Origin: Pseudopyrenochaeta lycopersici | Lineage: Eukaryota > Ascomycota > Dothideomycetes > Pleosporales > Pseudopyrenochaetaceae | NCBI GenBank assembly: GCA_003313425.1 | Contig: NHZP01000015.1 | Span: 868,001-932,000 of the forward strand | DNA: 64,000 nt | Direction of reading: 5' to 3' | Part shown: one piece after another, positions 32,805-44,475 of the stretch | How the letters are laid out: each line of letters begins with the position of its first letter | Position numbering within the stretch: position 1 is the stretch's first letter | Notes under the pieces: generated by a model | Told to the model about the DNA's origin: nothing | The model's input: the letters and a program-made list of their open reading frames with translations, nothing else | Database searches by the model: none | Program-made: the position numbers and the translations under genes

Positions 32805-33343
32805 GGTCGCGGCGGGGCTCTATCGAGCTAAGAGGGGAGATAAGAGGGAGATGGCGAGTGTTCAGCACACAAAAGTCAATTAGCTGGCACGAAGCTATAT
32901 CTAGATATCGAGCGGCCTTGAAGAAGAGGGGATAGGGCCGAAAAGGAAGACGCACAACCGGTTGGAGTTGCGCAAAAGTTGGACTGAGCTGAAGCTTGTA
33001 GCTTGGCCTCCCCTGCCGTGCATCGTCATCGCGCCGCGCATCTCACACGCGAGCAGGCCCAAGCTCCAGCCCAGAGCCAACACCAGCACAGCGATTCGAA
33101 TCTGGCAATTCTTCAAAGTCAAATATTGAGGAATTCTTGATATATTCATGCTATAAGAAGCAAACGTCTTGTTCCGATCGGAGCTGGAAGAGCCCCGTTT
33201 GCCGTCCCGATCAAATGCTATACATTTCCAAGTATGCGGCGTACACGCTCGGAACCCTCGCATGAGTCCCCAAACGCCGGATATCCACTTTTGATAGATG
33301 CCCTTCATGATCGTGCTCATAACTCTTCATACGAAATGGTGGT
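32805..33343. other. intergenic region between YVC1 and eIF2-alpha
   Basis: It holds the YVC1 promoter and the eIF2-alpha 3' flank (both genes on minus). No further gene is seen. Confidence 0.5.
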
Positions 33344-34427
33344 CTAGTCGGCCTCGGCAACACCACCCTCATCGCTCGTGCTATCATCATCGTCACCGCT
33401 GACTTGTTGATTCTCGCGCTCGCGCTTCTCCATGAGTGCAGCCAACTCAGCATCGTCATTCTCGGTAACAGCCCTGGGAGCCATCTTGACCTGGCAGTCG
33501 CCGCCCGCTTTTGAGATGTTCTCCTTGATGTCAACAATAGCCTGCTCGAGGCATGCGATACCGGCGTTCTTGTCCAGACATTGTGAGGTCAGAACTACAG
33601 CTGTTAGCAGCTATTTACATATTCAGATTGAGCGGCATACCGTATAGAGGCGGTGACACAAGCTTGACCTTGACCTGGTTCTCGGGGGTGTTCTTCGCCT
33701 CGGCGCATCGCAGAGCAGTCTTGACGGCGTCGATGCCCTCGTATCCGAAGCAGGTGACTACTCATATCAGTACATTTATCCCCGTGTCATTTGTCAATTG
33801 TCCATACCTTCGATATCTGACCGCACCTTGGTAGGCTGTGGTGTCAACCTCTTGCCAATATAGCTCTGCAACTCCTCCTTCACCACGTCGTTCGGGAATG
33901 TAACATCGTTCCAGACCTCGGGGTTGGTAATGCTGAGCTTGAATGCATCAATTGAGTGTCCATATTTCTTGTTCAGCGGCCAGCCAATGCTCTGGTATAT
34001 CTCCTCGATGGGTGTCTGTGTCTTCTCGGCGACGTGGCGCATAATGCTGTGTACCATCTTCGACTTGTTGTATCGTTCCTCGCACTTGACGATATCTTCG
34101 GGAGACACTCGACGCTTCGACAAATCAATGTAACCCTTGTCCTTGTCTACACGTAGTACAACCACGACTTCGTTGCGACCAACGCGAATAAGCTTCTGGA
34201 TGGAACGGATACGTCTTCGGGACAGTTCAGAGAGAAGAATCATGCCATCGATGTTGTCTACAAGAATTAGCATAGCCCGGCGGATAGAGCCTGCTCTGTC
34301 GTAACCCACCATATTCAAGCAGCTTTACGTATGCGCCCATCTCTGCGATTTGCTTCACGTTCACCATGACGAAGCTCTCCACCTCCGGATACTTCTCCTC
34401 ATAAAACCGACAGTTTGTTAGAGACAT
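33344..34427 (-). CDS. SUI2: translation initiation factor eIF2 subunit alpha
   Basis: Four exons on the minus strand: 34310-34427, 33808-34257, 33641-33757, 33344-33594; introns of 52, 50 and 46 bp; 311 residues. eIF2 delivers initiator Met-tRNA to the 40S ribosome. The start [19 protein letters not shown] is the conserved S1 domain. The regulatory serine is in [14 protein letters not shown] at residue 52 counting Met (Ser51 in standard numbering), the target of Gcn2 kinase. The helical middle domain and C-terminal alpha-beta domain ([17 protein letters not shown]) follow, then an acidic tail with [12 protein letters not shown]. All joins agree with family sequence. An essential housekeeping gene with no oddities. 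Confidence 0.97.
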
Positions 34428-35343
34428 CTTGTATGTGCGCTCCTTCTCTTCTCCTAAAATGATCTTTGTGTGGTTCGACTCTTCGCGAATGTGGGGTCGC
34501 TTTGATTGAATTTGTTGGCGTGTGCGGAATGTGTGGCGAGGTAGAAGGGGATTCCAGATATTCAGGCGTCCTCTTGGGGTATTTTGGTGGATTTGTTATC
34601 CGTGTGAGGTCGGGAGGTGTCAAAGTTGTTGGTCGTCGCCGTGACTCAAAGATTTGCCCACTGTGTGAGATCGCCCCATGCCGCGGGGCGAAATAAGCTA
34701 GTACGTTTCCAGTATAGCGTCATCCACCACTTCGTCCACAACTACAAGGCATCTCAAACGTTTCCATAACCTGTGAGATCCTGGCACATTGTTTGCTGAC
34801 TGCTCTTTTTGGAACTACTGTATAGTTTCTCTTGATCGGTTACTCGACTGCATGATCATGTCGCCTATCCACTACTCTCTTTAAAGGGAAGTGATTGGAT
34901 TTTACTTCAGATTTGAGATTGATCATGCATACATCAAAGCAGAGTTCAACAGGTAGCTTCTTTGATTCAATTGGAGAAGTCACATACTTGCTACCGCCAT
35001 AAGGACTAGAACATAATATATTGAGCTCAGCGCCTTGAATGTATCCAGACAGATCCATCGCCGATCTCCTAGGAACTACGTTTGGCACTGGATAATTTCA
35101 CTTCACTCAGGCAGATTATACATTCCATGCTCAGACAACACAAAAGGTATCATAAGAGATCAGTCATGATCTTCCATTTTTCTCGCATTTAGTAAGTACA
35201 CATGAACCATATCCGTTCCAGCCGCCTCAACTGGCGAGCTGTTCATTCGTCGAGGCCGTGCCATCAAGCGCCAGACACACATTAAGATCGTTCGCATATG
35301 CCCAATGCTTTCGTCAGCCCATTCGTACGCCGTCTACCTTGAC
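34428..35343. other. intergenic region upstream of eIF2-alpha
   Basis: About 0.9 kb. It contains the eIF2-alpha promoter and the 3' flank of the GPI-protein gene. An 82-residue minus frame at 34840-35088 has no supporting features. Confidence 0.45.
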
Positions 35344-36125
35344 CTAGTGCCCAAAGAAGAGTACTCCCGCGGCGATAGCAAGACCCAACAGAGTGCCGTC
35401 AGAAGCCTTACCCGCTCCATTGGCAAGCACCGGCGTTGTCGACGCACTCGCACCTGCACTCGTCGTCATACTAGTCGTCTTGCTCAGCGTGCGCGTGATC
35501 ACAAGCGTAGGCCTCCCTACACTTGGTCCCTCAGTCGTCTCGGCGGTCGTCTCAGTAGGGTTGCTGGCAGGAGTGCTGTGGTCGCTGCTCGCAACAATCG
35601 ATGTGTCGATAGCGATCGTGCTGTTTCCCCACTGAGAGACAGAAGTCAGGCTCACATTCGACGTCGGGAGCGGGAGCGGGATCGAAACGGCGCCGAATAG
35701 AGTTGCGTTACTCACAGGAGTCGATGTCTGGATCGTCATGACGCCGCTATCAACGACGGGAATCGTAGTGGGTACGAAGACTTCGTCAGATGTCTATGGA
35801 GTGGTAGTGAGCGAGGGTCTTGAACCTAACTTGCGATTGGGGATCCAGTCAGAGCGACTCCAGGAGCACTTACCGGCGTAGAGGTCTGGATTGTAAGTTC
35901 ATCGTCCGTAACGATCGAGGTGAAGCCCGTGGGCAGGTCAGACACGATACTAGTGACAGTCTCAACGACCTTGGCGATGGTGGTAGTAGAGTAGATAACC
36001 GTGGTAACAGTGAGAACATCTTCGGTAGCAGACACATATTCCACAGGGAAAGGATACGCAGTTCTGGCCGCCGCGATCCTGAAGAGGAACAGAGCCAGAA
36101 TAGCAAAGAGATTGAAAGTTTCCAT
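35344..36125 (-). CDS. Ser/Thr-rich, probably GPI-anchored wall protein
   Basis: Three exons on the minus strand: 35874-36125, 35716-35793, 35344-35631; 205 residues. A signal peptide (FNLFAILALFLFRIAAA) begins the protein. The body is rich in Ser, Thr and Val, with likely O-glycosylation. The C-terminus has small residues (ANGAGKASDG) before a hydrophobic tail (TLLGLAIAAGVLFFGH), the pattern of a GPI-attachment signal. The intron at 35632-35715 (84 bp; GTGAGT, branch CCTGACTT, CTCTCAG) is a multiple of three and stop-free. Exons 1 and 2 both end in TIQTSTP followed directly by a donor, suggesting an internal exon duplication. Likely a cell-wall or plasma-membrane surface protein; the precise role is unknown. 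Confidence 0.75.
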
Positions 36126-36845
36126 TATGGATCGAGACTAATATGTCAAATGTATCAGGAAGTGACGCTGTCTGACTAGTCCGTGGAAGAAGGTGCACTC
36201 AAGGACTCAAGGCGGCAGTTGAACGTGTAGAAGTAGGTAAAATGCTAACGAGTGCACAGTTTTTGTTTACAAGTCGATCGGAGCGTTTGATATTAGTCAG
36301 TGGGGCGCGGCATACCAGGGTCCGGGCAGTCGGAGCAAATTAGAGGGAGCGGTTCATTCACAGTGAAAGAGAAAACTGTCCCAAAAGCAACACGACTTCT
36401 TCAACGGAGCCAGGTCGCACACAGAACGGTGAAGGGAGGAAACTACTTCTCGCAAGGTGCTACGAGGCGCAACGGCGTTAGACAGTGTCACCTTAGCTCA
36501 CGTGATGTGGTGTTTCACTCAAAAGAAGAACATGTTCAGTGTTGAGAGGGGGTTCGCGTCGCAGCTTGGTCGCCGAATGATAACATGCGAGCGTGAACAA
36601 CGATTTTGCGTGTATGGAGATTTATTATAAGAATCACAAGTATTTAACACATGCTATGTTGACTTCTCCCTTTTCCAAGCCGGTGAGAATCATGCCATGT
36701 CTGCAATGTGGTGCTTTGCACCCAAAAATAACGCTGCCCATGCACCCCAAGTACACCTGACCCTCGGATAAACACAAGAATAAGCTAGAGCAAACGGTCG
36801 TCGCCATGACCGATGTTCAGCATTCCTTTTGCAAATTCCAGCTGT
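36126..36845. other. intergenic region
   Basis: About 0.7 kb: promoter of the GPI-protein gene and 3' flank of the PH-domain gene. Nothing more is recognised. Confidence 0.45.
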
Positions 36846-39800
36846 TTAACTCTCGTTATCGTCCACCCCGTTAATGTTCGCCGTCGAACTCTTCGCTGTC
36901 TCGGTGCTTTCTTGAAGCCTGAAGTCTGCATTATCTCCCTGCACGCGCTCAATTTCGTTCTGTATAGCAAGCACCCAGTGATCTCGTTCAGCCCTGCTTC
37001 TCGCCCGAAACACGACAGATCGGCCCTTGCTGCCCAGCTTGGCGACCCTCTTAAGCTTCGTCCTCTTCCCTTCCTTCCTCTCTTGCTCCCCACCACCGGC
37101 CCCTTCCTCAGCGCGGAACCAACTCTTCGCTTTTCCATGCCAGATAACAAATGTAGTCATGACATCTTCATCCGTACTTGTCCATCCATCCTCGAGATAG
37201 ATTCTTGGCAAGGCGTGGTGACCGGGTTTGTTCGCATCGAACGTCTGATTCTGGTAGAGAAGGTCAGATTCTGTAAGAAGGCCGGAATATATATAGCAAT
37301 CTTTGAGGTCGAGATTTGCAATGCGCTCGTGGTGGATATGGGCGAGCTGTTTGCCAACTCTACTCCGTAGGACGTCGCGGAAGATAAGGAGTGTGCCAGC
37401 GGTGAGCAGGACGCTGCAGCGCGTAAAGGGGGCATGTATACGTGGTTTTCGGTAGAGCATACCGCTCATTTGAAGACTGCGACAGCAAGCGATTCCGCAC
37501 ATGTTGTAGAGCTGGGGTGAAGCGAATGATTGGGTAACCTCCCATTTGCGCGCGAATTGGCCGATGTATGCCTCAGCTTCCTCGTCGATATTGAGAGCAC
37601 TGAGATTGCGGCTGCGTGTGGATTTGTAAAGAGCAATGTCAGCGGCCGTACGATGTTTCCAGTACTTTGCGAGCGCGCGCAGATGCTGGATCCATTCTTT
37701 TCGACGAGCCTTGTCTGCGGCCTACATGGATTGTCAATATCTGTAGGTGAGTAGTGTTTAGAGAAGCCATACCTGCAGGCGAATGATCAGACCGTTCTTC
37801 ATCACCAACTCGAACATGCGATCGAGGTCAAGGTCCTTTGTAGCGCCGTCTTCCCTTGTTGAGTCATCAATATCTTCGTCGAAATCAACATCCGAGCCTT
37901 CTTCAAGGTCCTCATCGATGGGACTGGCGCCCAGCTTGGCTTTCCGAACTTTAACAATATCCGCTAAATTGATATAGCCGTCACAATTTAATAAATTCTG
38001 CTCTTTGCGCTCTGCTTCATCTGCTGCGTCCTCATCATGTAGTCGTCTCGATTCGGTTGTGCCCGAGTGCCCCTCTAGTAACCATTCGATATGATCGTCT
38101 TTCAAGGCATATGGGTTGACCGCCCAGCTATCAGGCACTGTGTTCTTGATACTAGATGCAGCAGGAACCGCGCCATTAGCAGACGCCGGAAGCTTAGGCG
38201 GCGGTGGTGGCGTAATTTTCGTCGGGCGAGAGAAGACCAAATACTGGTCATGAGTTGCGAAATAAAGTTGCTTGTGATACAAGAGCCCTAGCCGTTTGGC
38301 CCTTCCCCGTTGTCCAGTCAGTCTGATAAGGAAGCCCTCTACAGGCGGTGGCTCAGTTATTGTCTTGTGTTTCTTGCGAGTTACTGCAGTTGTGGGGTAG
38401 TGTATCTTCGGTCGCAATTCAAGATCGTGTGACTTCAGCATGGCAATGGTACCGTACATTTTGCGCTCATTGGCTCCGTGGATCCACTCGAGTCGATCGT
38501 AACGCTTCCATGCGAGGCCTATTCGATGGTCCTTGATCCACGAGTTCATAATGTCTGCCCATTGGGGCGCATCTTGCAGTTGTTCTATGCATCGTCGGAT
38601 CAACTCTTCTGCTACGGCCTGCTCCTCTTGCATGGTCTTCAGCAGTGCTGCCTCTGTATCTTCCGCATCCTGCACCTCGTTTTGCGAAGCCTCTAACTTT
38701 TCAAATGGGTTTGCTATTCGCACGCTGAGGCTCATGTCAGGAATATTAATCTGAAGTTCAGAGGCGCGACGCCAGCCCAAAAGATTTCTCAGAAAAGTGT
38801 ACCACTCGACGGCGTTCGAGGCGGTCCGAGATTGTATGATGAATATCAAGGTTTCGCGTGAGCCAGGTGAGGAAACAACTATGGACTTGTCAAGTGAAGA
38901 GTAGAGGTTGACCTTGCTGGTCTTGCGACCGAGAGGTACCTCATATGCTGCCTTTTTGCTGGCACCACTCTGTTCAATCTCTGGGATCACCTTAACACGT
39001 TATTAGCTTTTACTTAGAGTCGTGAATACATTGCCGTACTCGTGTCTGATAGAATTGAAGCACAAACTCGGCATTGTCCGAACGACTGTGCCGACAAACA
39101 ATCATGTACTCCCGCCACTTGTCTTTTACGCGCGAAACAACTCTTTGGTTGACGTTTTCGTCGAAATCATCTGGAACTTCTGCTGCTGCGTCGACTCGCA
39201 CCAGCATGCGCTCCATCTTTACAACGATTCCGTCCTTGATCCTCTGTCGACGGATTTTCGAGCCTGCACGTTGGACAGTCATCTGTGCCTTCTTCGCCTT
39301 GAGTTGCAGTGTGGCACGCCGCGAGTCTTCTGGGATGTCGAATTTGACTAGATTTCGCAGGTTCGATTTCTTGCGTGTCAGCTGCTCCGATGAAGAGACT
39401 GTATTGAGTGGGCCGGAGGTTGACAAACGTATCTCCGACTTCCTCTTTACCCTCGCCAGTATGCCTTTTATCGGTGGTTTGGGATCAACAACGGCTGGGG
39501 TCGGTGCCTTGTTCATGTCAGCCTTATGTAGTAAAGACGAAGTTGAACCAGCGTCTACCGAGGCCCCTCCTACGGTGGACGCTGATGCACCATGACTCTC
39601 TACAGTAGACGTTGGGCGTTTGCCCAAGGACTTCTGGCCTGTCTCCTCTTGGCCGGTAGGAACTTGTAAGCCACTTGCCTGTGCTTGACCCTGCTCTTCC
39701 CGACCCGGAGTATTATCTTGTGAGTCGCCAGCCCCATCGTCATCTGCAGTGGCTCGGCTCGATGATGCGGTGACGAAGGATTTTGTGCTCGAGCGGCGAG

Positions 39801-40474
39801 GCTTGAGAGGTGTGTCGATATCGAATTCGCCATCCTCGACTGCCTGCACACGCAAATCCCCCTCGTCCTCGGGCTCCGAAGGCGCGTCTACAAACTCGTC
39901 ATCCTCGTTGCCAAGAAGAACATCTTCCTTTTGCTCTGAACCGCGAGGGACCTGTAAAGCAGGAGGCGCGGTCGCTGTCGCAGGCGCTGCTCCGTTCGCA
40001 CCACTGGCCTGGCGGTGCTCCACGCCTTCCTCTTCGTCGGCGTCGAGCTCTTCGGGTTGTGGGAAGCTGTGTTGGAAGAGCGCGGAGGAGCTGGGGCCCT
40101 CAAGCCCACTCAGACGCCGTTGGCGCGCCTCGTGAGGGTCTGACGAAAAGGTGGCGGTACGCGTCGAGTAGTTGATTCGAAGGTGGTGCTTGTACCAATC
40201 TCGGCGGTGTTTGCTTAGCCATGCTGTCTGTAGCTTTGTATGAGCAGTATGCGATCATAGGGAGGAGAGGCGCGTACGGGTATGGGGCCGATGAAGAAGC
40301 GCCTCGATGTGAGGTAGAGATGCTCGGGTGTTGCGTGTTGCTGCCATTGTCACTATTTGCTCGCGTCTTGTCGACATGGTTGGGGCATACCAATCTTTGG
40401 GCTGTGTACGAGTCCGGTGACAAGTTCGCAATATCAGGCTGGAGGTGCCATGAGTGCGGACGCTGGTCGGGCAT
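36846..40474 (-). CDS. PH-domain protein, Spo71/Mug56-like
   Basis: Four exons on the minus strand: 40391-40474, 39040-40227, 37773-38990, 36846-37721; introns of 163, 49 and 51 bp; 1121 residues. After a 28-residue first exon the conserved N-terminal block AWLSKHRRDWYKHHLRIN is restored by splicing. A long low-complexity acidic and Ser-rich stretch follows (about residues 60-260). Then come regions with PH-like features: WREYMIVCRHS and ...VEWYTFLRNLLGW around residues 390-480, RAKRLGLLYHKQLYFATHDQ near 620, and VVFRARSRAERDHWVLAIQ close to the C-terminus. Yeast Spo71 and fission yeast Mug56 are meiotic proteins that bind phosphoinositides and shape the spore membrane. In a filamentous fungus the role may differ. 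Family assignment rests on layout and recalled similarity. Confidence 0.78.
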
Positions 40475-42308
40475 TGGACCTCTCTTGTGTTGATTTGGCC
40501 GCGGAGGTGAGCTTGTCTGCGTTACCGTGGAGTGGTAGGCTGAGACATGAAAAGCACTAAACAAAACACATTAAGGAGCTAGTAATACAAGTAAACGCTC
40601 GGCGTGGAAAAGAGAAGCAGCCGCAACAGCTTGGTCGATGTGTAACTTGGAAAGCAGGATGGTCGCTGGCCGCCAAATTGAGCCACCTGCCGCACATCGT
40701 CATTGAGGCGGCCCCCAGCTTGACACCCCTGCGCCAATCACTAGTGCACGTCTAGACCCGTCAACAGCTTCAAAACAACACCAAACCCCCATGCAGATAT
40801 TGTTTAAACTAACACTGCAGAAGCCACTATTTGCATCATGTGGTATATGTCCCTGCCAATGGCTCTGATGCCCTTCACTATCTCTAAACTCTCCCAGCCG
40901 TATAAAACCTCAATGAACCGAAGAGCAGAATTTTGTAGGGCTTCGATATACTAGCTGGAACTAGAACTGTGCAGGTCCATAAAATAATGATGCTGACGAT
41001 GAAAAATTGAGTAACACGAGGCATTCTCCCGGCTCTCACATCTTATCACCTTCTACGATGACGATGCGATGCTTAGCAGGAATCTGCATGTACAGAGCAA
41101 TCGACCGCGGCAGACAACGAGACTTCAAAGTAGCTAAAAATACAGAAGGCTAGTCTCCTTATTTCCCATTATCACAGCTGCTTGGGCACCCTCCCCCGGG
41201 CCCAAAGTTGCACAGTTCCATGGTCGAGAATGCGGAATTTATCCACCCGAAAACATTATCCCGGCTACAACGTGCTGTTTCAGATCCCAACCTACCATTT
41301 ACGGAAGCTCTGCCTCAAAAGCATCGATTCCGGCCTCGGGTGATCTGCTTTTGTGATGGGGTCTCGCGAGGATCTTCCCGGTCAAGTGATCTTTGAACTA
41401 GCCATGACCGTGAGCCTGCGAGTTCAACAGCTCGGCAACCCAGGCGTTTTATCCAATCAACATCAAGTGTCGCATCTGGACGCTTTCACTCTGCGACTTT
41501 GTTTCATTCGCACTAATCTCGAATCATGTCTCAAGTTTCGAACCCACAAGCATCCGCACTGGCAGGCGCAAGACCACATGTAGTATACAGCGGGGACGTC
41601 TAGGTATAGTCGTCATGCATGGCTCGGCAGGCAGACTTCGATGCATACCCTCGGCTTTAACAAGACAAACACCAATTAAATGCCTATAAGTTTGAGCAGC
41701 AGGTCGACATTGTGGCTGCCTTCATGGACCCTCGGTCTCCGTCCCCATACAGGCACGTTGTTACCGCCCGCGCTTAGCGTAGACCGCGGTAGGCCCGTGA
41801 TTCTTGGGCAGCGGGCACAGCACATTGCCAACCTCAGGTTAGGCTAATGAGAGGCATTGATTTCAACAAAGACTTCAAGGGTCTCCACCAGGCTGTGCGA
41901 TTGTTCTTTGCACATAACCCTAACCTTAGTCAAAAAAGCACCCACTTTATTTCATCTCCTGCCAACTCAGATTGCATGGTTCTTGACCGGTCGCGATAAA
42001 CGGCGGTGTGCACGAGCCATGCCTCAGGACATGGGCTGTGAGATGCGCTAATTTGACAAGCCACCAGCGAGGCTCATTCATGCTTGTACACGGTATGCAT
42101 TCCGTATAAGAGTTCCAGGTGGCGTCTAACAATACCGTACTCGCCCTCAAAGTACGAGATTATCTACGACAACTACCCCGCATCATAGCATTGTGCTGAA
42201 TTGTCACACTTCAACTTAACTAAGAGCCAACCTTCAACTTTCTGTCCCTGCAATTACACAACTCATTAGGGACTTCCTCATTATCCATCTACTATTTCTA
42301 CAGAATCA
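40475..42308. other. large intergenic region between divergent genes
   Basis: About 1.8 kb between a minus-strand start (40474) and a plus-strand start (42309). Short ATG frames inside (for example 41208-41583, plus) have no protein-like features. I see no tRNA and no repeat. Confidence 0.4.
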
Positions 42309-42841
42309 ATGCCAAGCATCCAAAATGTCGTTTTCACACTCATTCAGCGTGGTATAGTCGATCCAACGTTAGTGTACCTTCTTTCGCCGCACCAAATCAA
42401 ACTGAACAATCCCGCTTAACACTACATCCCAGTCGCGACTCCACAATCACCATTGCTACGCGAGCGACAGTCACCCGGAACAAGAGTTATGTTAAAGGCT
42501 CAAAGTTACTAAAATGGCAGCTTGCTCTCATAATCGTCGCGAGCATTGTGGTCTTTGTCTGTCTCGCTCTTTTTGCTGCATGGATTATTCGGACACAGAG
42601 GACAAGAAGAGCGGACACAGGCTTCAGCCAAGCAGATGAAGAGCGCCCTAAACCGAAGGACGAGGACACCGCAACTTTGTGTGAAACCAGACACGGAATG
42701 GGCATGATTGGAGACCCAGGGAGGTCAAACACGGGGCGTGCTGAAGATGTCGAAGAAGGGACTATTGGTGATAGGAAGAGTTTGGAGGAGGGAAGAGGGA
42801 GTGCTCATGCCATGTCTGCGCATGGGAAAAGACATGGATAG
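42309..42841 (+). CDS. small single-pass membrane protein A
   Basis: Join 42309-42367, 42433-42841; 155 residues. Exon 1 is 59 bp and encodes PSIQNVVFTLIQRGIVDP; a 65 bp intron interrupts codon 20 in phase 2. The mature part is basic before a long hydrophobic helix (WQLALIIVASIVVFVCLALF, running on to AAWII) flanked by basic residues, then a charged, probably disordered cytoplasmic tail. No cleavable signal peptide is evident, so it may insert by the internal helix. The function is unknown. The next plus-strand gene has the same exon 1 length, intron phase and helix start (WQLA), so the two are probably old tandem duplicates. Confidence 0.6.
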
Positions 42842-43736
42842 GTTCTTAACTGACTATAAAGCATTGACAAAATGAGGCGCATCGGCGTTTTTGGGCGGCT
42901 TGGAGGCGTTTTGCTGTATATACCTGTAAAGTAGAAAGCAGTGATACTCAAATTTGAGGATATTCTGCCGGGAGATCTCGCAGTTCGACAAACATTGCGA
43001 AGTCGTTGCAGTCACTCCGCAACCACTTTCGATTGAGCAGGTGAGTTGTGTAGTCGCTTTCGGCTCGCGTTCGATACGATTGTTCTCGTATTTCGATCAA
43101 AGACAACGGTCAGACTGCAACGGTCTGCCACAGGAGAGTGCGCTTCTAGGCAAGCACCGGGAGATGGCGACACTTCTAACGGCCCATCTAGAAGGAACAA
43201 GGCCGTATCAACAGTTTATACCATTTTCTCTCAAATGTGAACACTCCCTGATCACTCGTAGGGCTGGGCGCAGCATCCACGCCTATCTTATTTAACACCA
43301 GTGGCGAGGCCCTTGACCGAATCAGGCTAGCCCGGCTGAGGCCTGGGGGCTGATGGTCGAACGCCTGTCTAATTTCCACGATTGCCAACACGGGATCCAG
43401 TGAATATGATTGGCTCGACCTGAGTCGACATTCTTGCGAACGTTGGATCCAAGGCTGAAGGTCAATAGGGTTGAACTAGATTCTGTTCAGCTAATGGTCG
43501 AGCCCAGCCGCACCCACAGCACAGCCTGAACCTATACGGTATAAGACTTTCAACCAGCGCCCCGCAAATTCTTGCCCATTACCTCACTCCTACATACGGG
43601 CCCCTGTAGTCTTCACGTCGCACAAGCTTATAAAGATATTGACAAGCCTTTCTTGACGAGGCGCCTTGAATACGCAGCCAAAGCAGCCTTCCCAATCAGG
43701 CCGACTCCCTGTGGTCACGCAGTCCTCACCACCAAC
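42842..43736. other. intergenic region between the two small membrane-protein genes
   Basis: About 0.9 kb. A 113-residue plus frame at 42954-43295 has no splice or domain support. Promoter of membrane protein B lies here. Confidence 0.4.
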
Positions 43737-44152
43737 ATGTCTCCCACTCTCAACACTGCGCTCACACTCCTGCACCGCAGCATCAATTCCGCAGTGTTCG
43801 TTTTCCTTTTCCCCAAACCTCTCTACGCCTCCACTAACGCCCACAACCCAGCTCCAACCCATCCCTTGCACTGGAAAAGCGCAAGAAGAAAAAGAAGACA
43901 AAGGTCAAAGGTGGCGGTGCAATCTTCGGCGAGAATTGGCAACTCGCCGTTGTCGTTATCGGAGGTATCATCGCAGCCATTCTGATCGCATGTCTGATTT
44001 GGTATCTGTGGAAGAGGCAGAAGGCTAAGAAAGCATTGATGTCGAAGGGAGACCATGAGAAACTGGATCCGCATATGAATGGCCCGGGTGAGAGGAGGAG
44101 TTTAGATGATGGGAATGTAGGGAAGTATGAGGATGCAAGACGATATGGGTGA
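43737..44152 (+). CDS. small single-pass membrane protein B
   Basis: Join 43737-43795, 43852-44152; 119 residues. Exon 1 (59 bp) encodes SPTLNTALTLLHRSINSA; the 56 bp intron (branch CACTAAC, acceptor CCCAG) splits codon 20 in phase 2. It continues with a lysine-rich patch (LEKRKKKKKTKVK), a single helix (WQLAVVVIGGIIAAILIACL) followed by basic residues, and a charged tail with GDHEKLDPHMN. The largest unspliced frame here lies in another phase and is not real. Organisation matches gene A at 42309. Function unknown. Confidence 0.62.
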
Positions 44153-44475
44153 GCAGAGATACAGACGTGGTTGAAGTGTGATGTCTTTTTTATATTTCTT
44201 TACATACGCTTTGGGTGGCTAGCGCTCCAGATTAACTTTGTCAGATTTTTTTTTTGTTGTAAATGCCAATACGCTAATCTTCTAAATATCCAAACGCATG
44301 CACCATATATGTTGTGCTGGAAGGATTCAAATTGCCCTTGACTGGGCTAGAGATATCCCATTTCTTACATCGATCAAAGCATATTCGAGGACGAGGACGA
44401 AGCCTCGCCCTTAGAGCTTCTCAATACCAAAGGCTCAAGCCGCACAACTAATCAGAGCTCACGGAGTCTCAATCC
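44153..44475. other. convergent intergenic region
   Basis: About 320 bp of 3' flank for two convergent genes; nothing else is seen. Confidence 0.5.

Noticed and set aside
39749..40175. Plus frames of 121-128 residues
   Set aside because: Antisense shadow of the acidic N-terminal part of the PH-domain gene.
43572..43985. 137-residue plus frame
   Set aside because: Out of phase with the better two-exon membrane protein at 43737-44152.
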